DNA of 34,116 nucleotides from Aestuariirhabdus sp. (GCA_030622755.1 JAUXFT010000016.1:1-34116); one strand, 5' to 3'. Shown: positions 25,657 through 32,234, numbered from the stretch's first letter. Notes: generated by a model from the sequence alone, not told the origin. Made by a program: numbers and translations.

Positions 25657-27723
25657 CTATGAAACGGCTCGCTGCTGCTGTTGTTTTACTGCTAAACGTT
25701 CCTCATCACACCGAGGACAAAACTCATGCTCCCCGTCCAGATACCCATGAGAAGGACAGATTGAAAATGTTGGAGTCACCGTGATATAGGGCAGCCTGAA
25801 ATTCTCCAGAGAACGTCGCACCAGTTTCTTACACGCCTCGATAGAACTGATTCGCTCATTCATATACAGGTGTAGCACCGTTCCGCCGGTATATTTGCAT
25901 TGCAACTCATCCTGCATCGCCAATGCCTCAAACGGATCATCGGTATAGCCAACCGGCAACTGGGACGAATTGGTGTAATAAGGTTTTTCGTCGCTACCCG
26001 CCTGTAAAATACCCTTGAAGCGTTTGCGATCCTCTTTTGCTAAACGATACGTAGTGCCCTCGGCCGGGGTCGCCTCCAGATTGTACATATGGCCGGTTTC
26101 TTCCTGGAACGATTGCATCTGCTGGCGAATATGATCCAACAGATCAACAGCAAGCTTATGACCGGCGTCACTGGTGATATCCAATTGGTCTGCCGTGAAG
26201 TTACGCACCATTTCATTAATACCGTTCACACCAATGGTAGAAAAATGATTTCGTAGAGTACCTAAATACCGTTTGGTATAGGGGAACAGTCCGGCATCTA
26301 TATATTGCTGAATAACCTTACGTTTTATCTCAAGACTGTTTTTTGCCAGTGTAAGCAGCTCATCAAGCCGTGCAAACAAACCTTCTCGATTCCCCTTGAA
26401 GAGATACCCAAGTCGAGCACAGTTGATGGTCACAACACCCAGCGAACCGGTCTGTTCGGCCGAACCAAACAAGCCGTTACCGCGTTTGAGCAGCTCCCGT
26501 AGATCCAGTTGCAGCCGGCAACACATCGACCTGACCATATTCGGCGTCAGGTCAGAATTAAGGAAGTTCTGAAAATAGGGCAGTCCATATTTGGCCGTCA
26601 TCTCAAATAACAGATCAGCGTTATCACTGTCCCAATCAAAATCCGGTGTGACATTGTAGGTTGGAATTGGAAAGGTAAAGACTCGACCCATCGCATCACC
26701 CGCCACCATCACTTCAATATACGCGCGGTTGATCATCGCCATCTCGGCTTGCAGATCACCATAGGTGAAGGGCATCTCTTCCCCGGCAATCACCGGAATC
26801 TGCTCGCGTAAATCTTCTGGGCACACCCAGTCGAGGGTGATATTGGTAAACGGCGTCTGAGTACCCCAACGTGAAGGCACATTCAGATTATAGATAAATT
26901 CCTGAATACACTGCTTAACATCCGAATACGCCATCTGATCACGGCGCAAAAAAGGTGCCAGATAGGTATCGAAGGAACTGAACGCCTGGGCCCCCGCCCA
27001 TTCATTTTGTAAGGTGCCGAGAAAATTGACCATTTGGCCTATAGCACTTGAAAGATGCCTGGGGGCTGAGGCTTCAATTTTCCCTGGAACACCATTGAAA
27101 CCCTCATGTAGCAAGGTCCGCAGGGACCAGCCAGCACAGTATCCCGCCAACATATCCAGATCATGAATATGCAGATCAGCATTACGGTGAGCTTCACCAA
27201 TCTCCGGTGGATAGACATGATTAAGCCAATAGTTGGCCACTACCTTGCCGGAGACATTGAGTATCATACCGCCCAGAGAATATCCCTGATTCGCATTAGC
27301 TTTTACCCGCCAATCGAGTTGCTCGAGATACTCATCCATGGAAGCTTCTACATCGAGCCAGGTTTTACGATCATTGCGTATCTGTTTATGTGTTTCTCGA
27401 TACAGGATATAAGCCTTGGCGGTCTGGAAATGTCCCGACATGGCCAACACCTGCTCGACAATATCCTGAACCTGCTCAACCGAAGGCACTTCGCACGTAT
27501 GGCGAAAACTTATTGCCTTTAATACCTTGGTGGTGAGTTTAACGGCTTGCTTGGCATCATATTCCCGGGTCGCTTCAGCGGCCTGAAAGATCGCTCGATA
27601 GATCTTACTACTATCGAATGCCGACTCCTTGCCATCGCGTTTTTTTATGGTTAGAGGTAAAGGATCGCTAATGTGGATACGATCCTGACTCATTAATTCC
27701 CTACTCACTAATTCCTTGCTCAT
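25657..27723 (-). CDS. nrdD: anaerobic ribonucleoside-triphosphate reductase, main chain lacking the glycyl domain
   Basis: NrdD makes deoxyribonucleotides without oxygen. The 688-residue chain has an N-terminal ATP cone (about 22-113, with KKRDGKESAFDSSKIYRAI). The barrel holds LAGYCAGWSLR (Cys196), MCCRLQLD (Cys401-402) and VTINCARLGY (Cys435). The zinc site is near the end (Cys656, His659 or another ligand, Cys669, Cys672 in FCPRCDEERL). The chain stops 16 residues after the last zinc cysteine, where complete enzymes continue to the RVxGY glycyl radical. That domain is in the next small gene. The adjacent cysteine pair at 401-402 may point to a thiol-using subtype rather than a formate-using one; this is inference. 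ATG 27723 is preceded by a leader of about 90 nt and an FNR/NrdR-type control region. Confidence 0.94.
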   Translation of the reverse strand: MSKELVSRELMSQDRIHISDPLPLTIKKRDGKESAFDSSKIYRAIFQAAEATREYDAKQAVKLTTKVLKAISFRHTCEVPSVEQVQDIVEQVLAMSGHFQTAKAYILYRETHKQIRNDRKTWLDVEASMDEYLEQLDWRVKANANQGYSLGGMILNVSGKVVANYWLNHVYPPEIGEAHRNADLHIHDLDMLAGYCAGWSLRTLLHEGFNGVPGKIEASAPRHLSSAIGQMVNFLGTLQNEWAGAQAFSSFDTYLAPFLRRDQMAYSDVKQCIQEFIYNLNVPSRWGTQTPFTNITLDWVCPEDLREQIPVIAGEEMPFTYGDLQAEMAMINRAYIEVMVAGDAMGRVFTFPIPTYNVTPDFDWDSDNADLLFEMTAKYGLPYFQNFLNSDLTPNMVRSMCCRLQLDLRELLKRGNGLFGSAEQTGSLGVVTINCARLGYLFKGNREGLFARLDELLTLAKNSLEIKRKVIQQYIDAGLFPYTKRYLGTLRNHFSTIGVNGINEMVRNFTADQLDITSDAGHKLAVDLLDHIRQQMQSFQEETGHMYNLEATPAEGTTYRLAKEDRKRFKGILQAGSDEKPYYTNSSQLPVGYTDDPFEALAMQDELQCKYTGGTVLHLYMNERISSIEACKKLVRRSLENFRLPYITVTPTFSICPSHGYLDGEHEFCPRCDEERLAVKQQQQRAVS

Positions 27724-27794
27724 TTATAACTACCTGCTTGCTGCCAGAATTTGCTTGAATACCAACGTTGTTGATCACCCACCAAGTGCGAGCA

Positions 27795-27847
27795 CTCGCA
27801 TATATAGTGTTAAGATAAACTATAAACACAACATATTGTGGTATCAA
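27795..27847 (-). promoter_or_regulatory. nrdD promoter with two NrdR-like boxes
   Basis: On the minus strand TTGATA (27847-27842), 17 bp, and TATAGT (27824-27819) make a near-consensus sigma-70 promoter about 90 nt before the nrdD ATG. The plus-strand sequence ACACAACATATTGTGG (27826-27841) fills the spacer and fits the NrdR box consensus. A second box at 27795-27810 ends ATATATAGTGT and covers the expected start point; its other half is poor. The two boxes are exactly 31 bp apart, the spacing known for tandem NrdR sites. The dNTP-sensing repressor NrdR binding here is inferred. Confidence 0.7.
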
Positions 27848-27877
27848 GTAACTCAGCGGATATTATTTAATGATTAA

Positions 27878-27891
27878 TTGACCTTAATCAA
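27878..27891 (-). promoter_or_regulatory. FNR/ANR-type box upstream of nrdD
   Basis: TTGATTAAGGTCAA on the minus strand matches the TTGAT-N4-ATCAA consensus at nine of ten positions. Its centre lies about 72 bp before the predicted start point of the nrdD promoter, a position known for class I activation by FNR. It fits oxygen control of a class III reductase. Confidence 0.65.
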
Positions 27892-27943
27892 TAAATGGAA
27901 ATCCTTACAGAATCCTCTAGAAAACATCAGAAAGGAGATCTGT

Positions 27944-28018
27944 ATGGCTAGCCTGTTGCCGACTTCAATAGTTTCGTTATACGACAGAAAATGCCGATGC
28001 AACCTCTGCATGCAGTGA
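27944..28018 (+). CDS. possible 24-residue peptide with strong ribosome binding site
   Basis: AAAGGAG lies six nt before ATG 27944, and the frame encodes 24 residues ending in KCRCNLCMQ, followed by two stops in a row (TGA TAA). The three cysteines (CxCxxC) are noteworthy for so short a peptide. I recognise no family, and no promoter is clear; the FNR-type box at 27878-27891 is about 60 nt upstream. It may be chance. The rest of the 568-nt gap between nrdD and the CBS gene holds the nrdD promoter and a second weak frame at 28126-28254. Confidence 0.2.
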   Translation: MASLLPTSIVSLYDRKCRCNLCMQ

Positions 28019-28125
28019 TAAAACAAAGAAGTCATTACCAACCTGAAAATATCTGCAGCGTACGCTGGTGACGCAAGCTATCGCAAATTAGCCGAGAGTT
28101 ACACAGAGGTCTTTTCCAATCCAGC

Positions 28126-28254
28126 ATGGATACAAAGATAGGAATTAGTAAGAGGTATCATCAAAGGAAGGAGCCATCAGCGCTATTCATACGAATGCAT
28201 GAGCCTGAAAGTGCCACGATAATTGCTTTGTATGAGGCGGTTGTAACAAAATAA
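28126..28254 (+). CDS. doubtful 42-residue reading frame in the nrdD/CBS gap
   Basis: The frame is open from 28072 and has an ATG at 28126, ending at TAA 28252-28254. It encodes a peptide ending ALYEAVVTK with a generally protein-like composition. There is no ribosome binding site and I recognise no relative. It could be the tail of a decayed gene. Confidence is low, and it is listed only so that the gap is described. Confidence 0.12.
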   Translation: MDTKIGISKRYHQRKEPSALFIRMHEPESATIIALYEAVVTK

Positions 28255-28291
28255 AAACAACACACGCCTCAAATATGACTAAGAAATTAGT

Positions 28292-28762
28292 CTAGCTAAT
28301 TTCCTGTCGTAACATATCAAGAGAAGAGATTATCCCTACTATTTTTTTGTCATGAGCAACCATAACTCGGTGAATATTATTGGTCACCATAAGATTTGCC
28401 ACCTTGAATAACGGCGTATTCATGGTAACGACTTTTACATTATGCGTCATAATATCCGCAACATTGAGCTGAAGATAATCCAGATTGTTAGCGCTATGTG
28501 ATCCTCCATTTAACTGCTGGGCAATCAAAATATCTGTCAACGATACTACGCCAACCAAACGTCCGGTCGAATCATTAACAGGTGCACCGGATATTTTATG
28601 CTCTTTAAAGAAAGACGTTAAACGAGAAAGTGTCCAATCGCTATCAGCCAGCAGCACTTTAGCGGTCATTATTTCAGCGGCGACTCTATCATCTAGTACA
28701 CTGATACGTGCGTGGGTGGGGGACTGGCGATGTTCAATCATTTTAAAAATGTTTCCGTTCAT
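28292..28762 (-). CDS. two-CBS-domain protein
   Basis: The 156-residue protein is little more than a pair of CBS domains (about 28-85 and 100-154). CBS1 starts AAEIMTAKVLLADSDW and has ISGAPVNDSTGRLVGVVSLTDIL; CBS2 has VADIMTHNVKVVTMNTPL and HRVMVAHDKKIVGIISSLDML. Such pairs usually bind adenine nucleotides and sense energy state. No catalytic domain is attached, so a partner is not known. ATG 28762 has AAGG about 5 nt upstream. Two FNR-type boxes 113-158 bp before the start suggest anaerobic expression. It sits next to the anaerobic reductase genes on the same strand. Confidence 0.88.
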   Translation of the reverse strand: MNGNIFKMIEHRQSPTHARISVLDDRVAAEIMTAKVLLADSDWTLSRLTSFFKEHKISGAPVNDSTGRLVGVVSLTDILIAQQLNGGSHSANNLDYLQLNVADIMTHNVKVVTMNTPLFKVANLMVTNNIHRVMVAHDKKIVGIISSLDMLRQEIS

Positions 28763-28874
28763 ATGAGCCTTGGTGCTAAAAGTCGAAAAGCTACCCCAAA
28801 AACCCGAGGATGCTTACACGACCGAGGTAACACCCTTCGATACCAAAGTGTGCAGATTCCCCTTTTTTTTCACC

Positions 28875-28888
28875 TTGACTCACATCAA
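28875..28888 (-). promoter_or_regulatory. FNR/ANR-type box, proximal, upstream of the CBS gene
   Basis: TTGATGTGAGTCAA on the minus strand matches TTGAT-N4-ATCAA at nine of ten positions. Its centre is about 120 bp before the CBS protein start and 32 bp from the second box. No convincing -10 was found at the expected distance. Confidence 0.6.
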
Positions 28889-28906
28889 CCATATCCATCA
28901 TTACAA

Positions 28907-28920
28907 TTGATTCAAATCAA
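28907..28920 (-). promoter_or_regulatory. FNR/ANR-type box, distal, perfect consensus
   Basis: TTGATTTGAATCAA (minus strand) fits TTGAT-N4-ATCAA exactly and is a full palindrome. It sits 32 bp, or three helical turns, upstream of the proximal box and just past the end of the membrane protein gene. Confidence 0.65.
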
Positions 28921-28947
28921 CAAATTCCATAATCACGATTTAACCGA

Positions 28948-29406
28948 CTAAACATTTGGAAACATAATATTAATCAGCCCCACAACTAGCGCATAGCGCC
29001 CGCCTTTAGCTAGTAGCACCAAACACACAAACGGCAAAAACCGTACTCTCATAACACCGGCCGCGAAGGTAATAGGATCACCGATGACCGGGACCCAACT
29101 CAGCATTAACGACCATAGCCCCCAGCGGTTAAATCGCAGTTGTGCGAGGGAAAGTTGTGATTCAGTGAAGGGAAACCAGCGACGATCTCGGTAATGCAAC
29201 AGATAGCGACCCAACTGCCAATTCACACAAGAACCCAAAGTGTTTCCAATAGTCGCTGCAGCCCAAAGAGCCAGAGGGTTCAGCTCCTTGAGCAACATGC
29301 TGGTCAACAGCGCTTCAGAAGAAAAAGGCAACAGGGTGGCCGCAACAAACGCCGCGCCAGCTAATAGCAACAGATCGCCTAGCAGAGATTCAAACACAAA
29401 AACCAA
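28948..29406 (-). CDS. yqaA: YqaA-like small membrane protein, DedA/SNARE-associated superfamily
   Basis: The roughly 150-residue protein has about four hydrophobic segments (near 8-30, 40-60, 95-115 and 120-148). ATLLPFSSEALL near the start, TIGNTLGSCVNWQLGRYL, and LSWVPVIGDPITFAAGVMR in the second half all resemble E. coli YqaA and the DedA fold. The DedA superfamily is linked to lipid carrier or phospholipid flipping; the role of YqaA itself is not settled. The start is unsure: TTG 29406 or GTG 29397, neither with a good ribosome binding site. It lies upstream of the CBS gene but is separated from it by about 185 nt with FNR boxes. Confidence 0.8.
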   Translation of the reverse strand: MVFVFESLLGDLLLLAGAAFVAATLLPFSSEALLTSMLLKELNPLALWAAATIGNTLGSCVNWQLGRYLLHYRDRRWFPFTESQLSLAQLRFNRWGLWSLMLSWVPVIGDPITFAAGVMRVRFLPFVCLVLLAKGGRYALVVGLINIMFPNV

Positions 29407-29596
29407 TCTTCATCGAAAAAATTACCGCGCTCCCGACAGTCACTCTCTGAAATATGAAAATATAAAAACAAAAAATCTAGCGACGGAGTTGCTATGATCT
29501 GAAATAAAATACCCAATCAAACTATATCGTTTGTTAATAATAAGCGCGTTACCGGGCGTCAATAACGTCTGGACATCCAGATATCAGCCCTCATGA

Positions 29597-30691
29597 TCAG
29601 TCATCAGAGATCGAGATATTAGGAACGGCGACCCCGTCTTTAACGCGTAATGCCAACGTAGCCCCTATTTGTCGTGCAACTTCTCGATAGATGGTCGCCA
29701 ACTGGCCCTCGGGATCAGCCACTACTGTAGGTTGCCCCTTATCAACTTGCTCGCGAATGCTTATCGACAATGGCAAAGAAGCTAGCAATTCTGTGTCGTA
29801 AAGATCGGAAATATGAGCACCACCACCCTCACCAAAAAGGTGTTCTTCATGACCGCATTGACTACAGATGTGCACCGCCATATTTTCTACAATACCCAGC
29901 ACAGGAACATCCACTTTACGGAACATCTCAACGCCTTTCTTGGCGTCTAACAAGGCAAGGTCCTGAGGAGTCGTAACAATAACTGCCCCTGCAACTGGCA
30001 CTTGCTGTGAAAGAGTCAGCTGGATGTCGCCAGTACCCGGCGGCATGTCAACCACCAGATAATCCAGGTCATCCCACAGGCTTTGGGTCATTAATTGCTG
30101 AAGCGCACCACTCGCCATAGGACCACGCCACACCATAGGCGTCCGATCATCCACCAGAAAAGCCATCGACATAACCTGTAAACCATGAGCTTCAACAGGA
30201 ATAAACCACTTCTGGTCACGAATCTGTGGACGAGTACCTTCGGCGATTCCCAGCATCAACCCCAAACTTGGGCCATAGATATCCGCATCCAGAATACCAA
30301 CTTTGGCACCCTCTGCGCGCAATGCCAACGCCAGGTTTACCGCCGTAGTCGACTTGCCGACGCCCCCTTTTCCGGAAGCCACTGCCACCACATTTTTTAC
30401 ACCTTGCATTGCAGCGATATTGTTTTGCCCGGGTGTACTGCCAATTTCAAACCTGACGCTGATCGTTGCCTCAGTAACTCCATCCAGATTTTCAATGGAA
30501 GTCTTAAGCAATTGACCAATCGCGTTACACAAACCGGCTGCAGGGTAGTTGAGGCAAATAGATACATTAACCGTAGAACCTTCAATATTGATAGATTCCA
30601 CCGCATCGGCACCGAGCAGATCACTTTTCAGGTAGGGATCCTGGTAATTCCGTATCGCCTGTTCCACCAGCTGCTGACTCAGTTCGGACAT
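29597..30691 (-). CDS. apbC: iron-sulfur cluster carrier ATPase ApbC/Mrp
   Basis: ApbC is a P-loop ATPase that carries and delivers Fe-S clusters. The 364-residue chain starts with a MIP18/DUF59-like domain (about 1-85), followed by the deviant Walker A motif in VAVASGKGGVGKSTTAVNL (107-115). ILDADIYGPSLGLMLG and DYLVVDMPPGTGD are the other nucleotide-binding parts. CSQCGHEEHLFG gives the CxxC that bridges the cluster in the dimer. ATG 30691 begins the frame. Divergent apbC and metG are neighbours in pseudomonads; here two replication-like genes lie between them. Confidence 0.95.
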   Translation of the reverse strand: MSELSQQLVEQAIRNYQDPYLKSDLLGADAVESINIEGSTVNVSICLNYPAAGLCNAIGQLLKTSIENLDGVTEATISVRFEIGSTPGQNNIAAMQGVKNVVAVASGKGGVGKSTTAVNLALALRAEGAKVGILDADIYGPSLGLMLGIAEGTRPQIRDQKWFIPVEAHGLQVMSMAFLVDDRTPMVWRGPMASGALQQLMTQSLWDDLDYLVVDMPPGTGDIQLTLSQQVPVAGAVIVTTPQDLALLDAKKGVEMFRKVDVPVLGIVENMAVHICSQCGHEEHLFGEGGGAHISDLYDTELLASLPLSISIREQVDKGQPTVVADPEGQLATIYREVARQIGATLALRVKDGVAVPNISISDD

Positions 30692-30740
30692 AGTACTACT
30701 CCATTATTTTGTGTTTCAGGGGGATGCCTGAGCTTTCACC

Positions 30741-31505
30741 CTACTCTTTTAATCGTTTTTTTAATTCAATAAAAGCCTGGCGCCCGGCAGAAGGATCGAT
30801 GCCCTGTTCCTGCATGCGCTGCTGCAAACGCTGGCTAGCGATATCCTCTACTTCTCGCTGTAAATCTTCATGACGGAGATCTTCCAAAACGCCACTCAAT
30901 TTAGCATCAAGATCGATACCCTCAAGAACTCGACTACACCAAAGCTCATAATTTTGTTCAAACACTGGAAACACGTAGCGCTGCTCTTCGCCGCGGATGA
31001 GTTGCCAGCCAGTATCTCGGGCAGCAAGATAGATCGCCTTATGGCTCCAGCCATAGCTAAGATCCTGCCGTGGTGCGTTACAGGCTTCATAATAAGCCTG
31101 TAGTGGTTCTTTCAACCCATGTTCACTGTAGGCCACGCGGCACAACTGATAGATTTCAGCCAGGTCAGGGAAGTACTTCGTGGTTTTAATCGCTTTACGC
31201 GCAACATCGACGATGTGCTTGGGTGGAAACACTTTAAGTGACGACATCCACACCCGTTGCGCACGCAACTTGTCTTCCTGAGTGCGAAACGCATGCTTGA
31301 ACTTGGTGGGAAAAGCATCTTCCAGCAGGGTAAACAGAGCGTTGATGGCAACGGAGAGCTCTTGTTTCTGCTGAGCCGTCAGCTTCGTACCCTGACCTTC
31401 CGAGGAAAATTCTGCCGGTTGCGGATCAGATATCGAGGGAGTCTGACCAGCTTGTGTCTGTAAGTTTTTCAACTGTTGTTCGATTAGGGTTTTGCTCGTT
31501 TTCAC
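30741..31505 (-). CDS. lambda P-like replication protein, probable DnaB helicase loader
   Basis: The 254-residue protein has a polar, probably disordered start (1-45). A helical core follows with INALFTLLEDAFPTKFKHAF, RVWMSSLKVFPPKHIVDVARKA, YFPDLAEIYQLCR and YGWSHKAIYLAARDTGW. The order and spacing resemble lambda P: the INxxFxxLxxxFP start, a WxxxL block, a FxPxxxExxxxCR block, and a Y-W-H helix. Lambda P loads the replicative helicase and has no Walker motifs; none is seen here either. The C-terminal third is charged and helical. The start is GTG 31505 with GGAA five nt upstream, so the gene overlaps the DnaT-like gene by 80 bases in another frame. This assignment rests on pattern memory and needs a profile search. 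Confidence 0.65.
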   Translation of the reverse strand: MKTSKTLIEQQLKNLQTQAGQTPSISDPQPAEFSSEGQGTKLTAQQKQELSVAINALFTLLEDAFPTKFKHAFRTQEDKLRAQRVWMSSLKVFPPKHIVDVARKAIKTTKYFPDLAEIYQLCRVAYSEHGLKEPLQAYYEACNAPRQDLSYGWSHKAIYLAARDTGWQLIRGEEQRYVFPVFEQNYELWCSRVLEGIDLDAKLSGVLEDLRHEDLQREVEDIASQRLQQRMQEQGIDPSAGRQAFIELKKRLKE

Positions 31506-31869
31506 TCTGCTTCCGCTTCCACTGATAGATCACATGATTCTTAAACTTATTTTGCCAGGCTTTACGTGCTTCACCAGTCTCCATCCAATACAGTTTAAAG
31601 TCCGGCAACTGCTGCAGGGCAAACTTCGGAGGAATACCATAATGCTGTTCCAGCCACTCAATATATGTGGCTTCAGGCATAAAGTCACTGGACAAAGGTT
31701 CAACCTTTGCACCAAAACGCTCAGTTTCGCCTCCCGGGTTTAGAGGTTTTACACTTGATCGACGAACAAAAACCGGATGAGACTCCGCTTGCGGGGCGTC
31801 CATCTCCCAAGGCAATCGTCCCTCATTGAGCATACGGTTGTACACTTTATGGTCATCATCACTTATCAC
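31426..31869 (-). CDS. DnaT-like ssDNA-binding domain protein
   Basis: This 147-residue protein has a disordered first half and a C-terminal block at about 62-118. The block reads FMPEATYIEWLEQHYGIP, then FALQQLPDFKLYWMETGE and AWQNKFKNHVIYQWKRK. This pattern (hydrophobic helix, GI-x3-FA, LPxFxxYW, WxxKFxxHV) matches the C-terminal DNA-binding domain of the primosomal protein DnaT. E. coli DnaT acts with PriA/PriB and DnaC in replication restart. The start GTG 31869 has an AGGTGAG about 6 nt upstream. A 19-bp tandem repeat and a possible promoter lie before it. Pairing with a lambda P-like gene mimics the E. coli dnaT-dnaC pair. It is not a full-length DnaT and could be a different domain user. 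Confidence 0.7.
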   Translation of the reverse strand: MISDDDHKVYNRMLNEGRLPWEMDAPQAESHPVFVRRSSVKPLNPGGETERFGAKVEPLSSDFMPEATYIEWLEQHYGIPPKFALQQLPDFKLYWMETGEARKAWQNKFKNHVIYQWKRKQSENEQNPNRTTVEKLTDTSWSDSLDI

Positions 31870-31895
31870 GAATTACTCACCTCGAATTCCTCACT

Positions 31896-31923
31896 TCTAT
31901 AATCCCTGCCCCATCGTCCACAA
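31896..31923 (-). promoter_or_regulatory. candidate promoter for the DnaT-like gene
   Basis: TTGTGG (31923-31918), 16 bp, and TATAGA (31901-31896) on the minus strand lie just before the DnaT-like start. The -10 is good and the -35 is moderate. The 19-bp tandem repeat ends 13 bp upstream of the -35. Confidence 0.35.
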
Positions 31924-31935
31924 TTACTTCAAAAA

Positions 31936-31973
31936 ATCTGGAGATAACACCTATATCTGGAGATAACACCTAT
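31936..31973. repeat. 19-bp tandem direct repeat, two exact copies
   Basis: The unit ATCTGGAGATAACACCTAT occurs at 31936-31954 and again at 31955-31973 with no change, followed by AT. Each unit holds GGAG and CACC ends around AATA-like bases, a loose dyad. It lies in the 405-nt gap between the DnaT-like gene and metG, next to the predicted -35. It could be a regulator site or a simple slippage duplication. Confidence 0.9.
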
Positions 31974-32109
31974 ATAACGCACCAAGTGATTGCCTACTAT
32001 CCGACACTGGAACTCAAGAGCAACACAACGCCAAAATCTTACAGACAACGAACCATTCTAAGGCTATGCATAGCGCTTCGGCTAATAGTTTTTTATGAAT
32101 ATATCCGCT

Positions 32110-32123
32110 TTATTGATCAATAA
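32110..32123. promoter_or_regulatory. 14-bp perfect palindrome between the DnaT-like gene and metG
   Basis: TTATTGATCAATAA reads the same on both strands. It lies about 150 bp upstream of metG and about 240 bp upstream of the DnaT-like gene. It has the TTGAT and ATCAA halves of FNR sites overlapped without the 4-bp spacer, so it is not an FNR box. Its role is unknown. Apart from this, the 19-bp repeat and the two promoters, I see nothing in this gap. Confidence 0.3.
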
Positions 32124-32228
32124 TTTTAGAGTCAAACTAACTTGAGGCACGCAAGCATACCAAGCCAAGGGCACAGCGGCTTTATAGCGTTAACATCGTA
32201 GAATAATGATTCACCCTCGAAAAGCAGC

Positions 32229-32234
32229 TATAAT
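32229..32234 (+). promoter_or_regulatory. candidate metG promoter -10
   Basis: A perfect TATAAT at 32229-32234 is followed by CGCGCTCC and lies 40 nt before the metG ATG. The -35 region (about 32206-32212, ATGATTC) is weak. Confidence 0.5.

Noticed and set aside
25636-25660. nrdD as a simple frameshifted or truncated pseudogene
   Set aside because: There is no frameshift: both parts are in the same frame, all key residues are kept, and the downstream part has its own well-placed AGGAG and ATG. An amber mutation or sequencing error cannot be fully excluded.
27918-27952. Similarity of this leader to the T7 gene 10 / expression-vector leader (TCTAGA, AAGGAGAT, ATGGCTAGC)
   Set aside because: Only short common words match; the bases between them and the following peptide differ, and the flanks are ordinary chromosome. 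I treat it as chance, not vector contamination.
29567-29580. TCTGGACATCCAGA dyad after apbC as a terminator
   Set aside because: The stem is short and has no T tract on either strand.
30741-31869. Prophage or prophage remnant at the DnaT/lambda P-like genes
   Set aside because: No integrase, repressor, attachment repeats or structural genes flank them; both neighbours are core genes close by. Past phage origin of the genes themselves remains possible.
32110-32123. TTATTGATCAATAA as an FNR site
   Set aside because: The two half sites overlap with no 4-bp spacer, so it does not fit the FNR dimer geometry.
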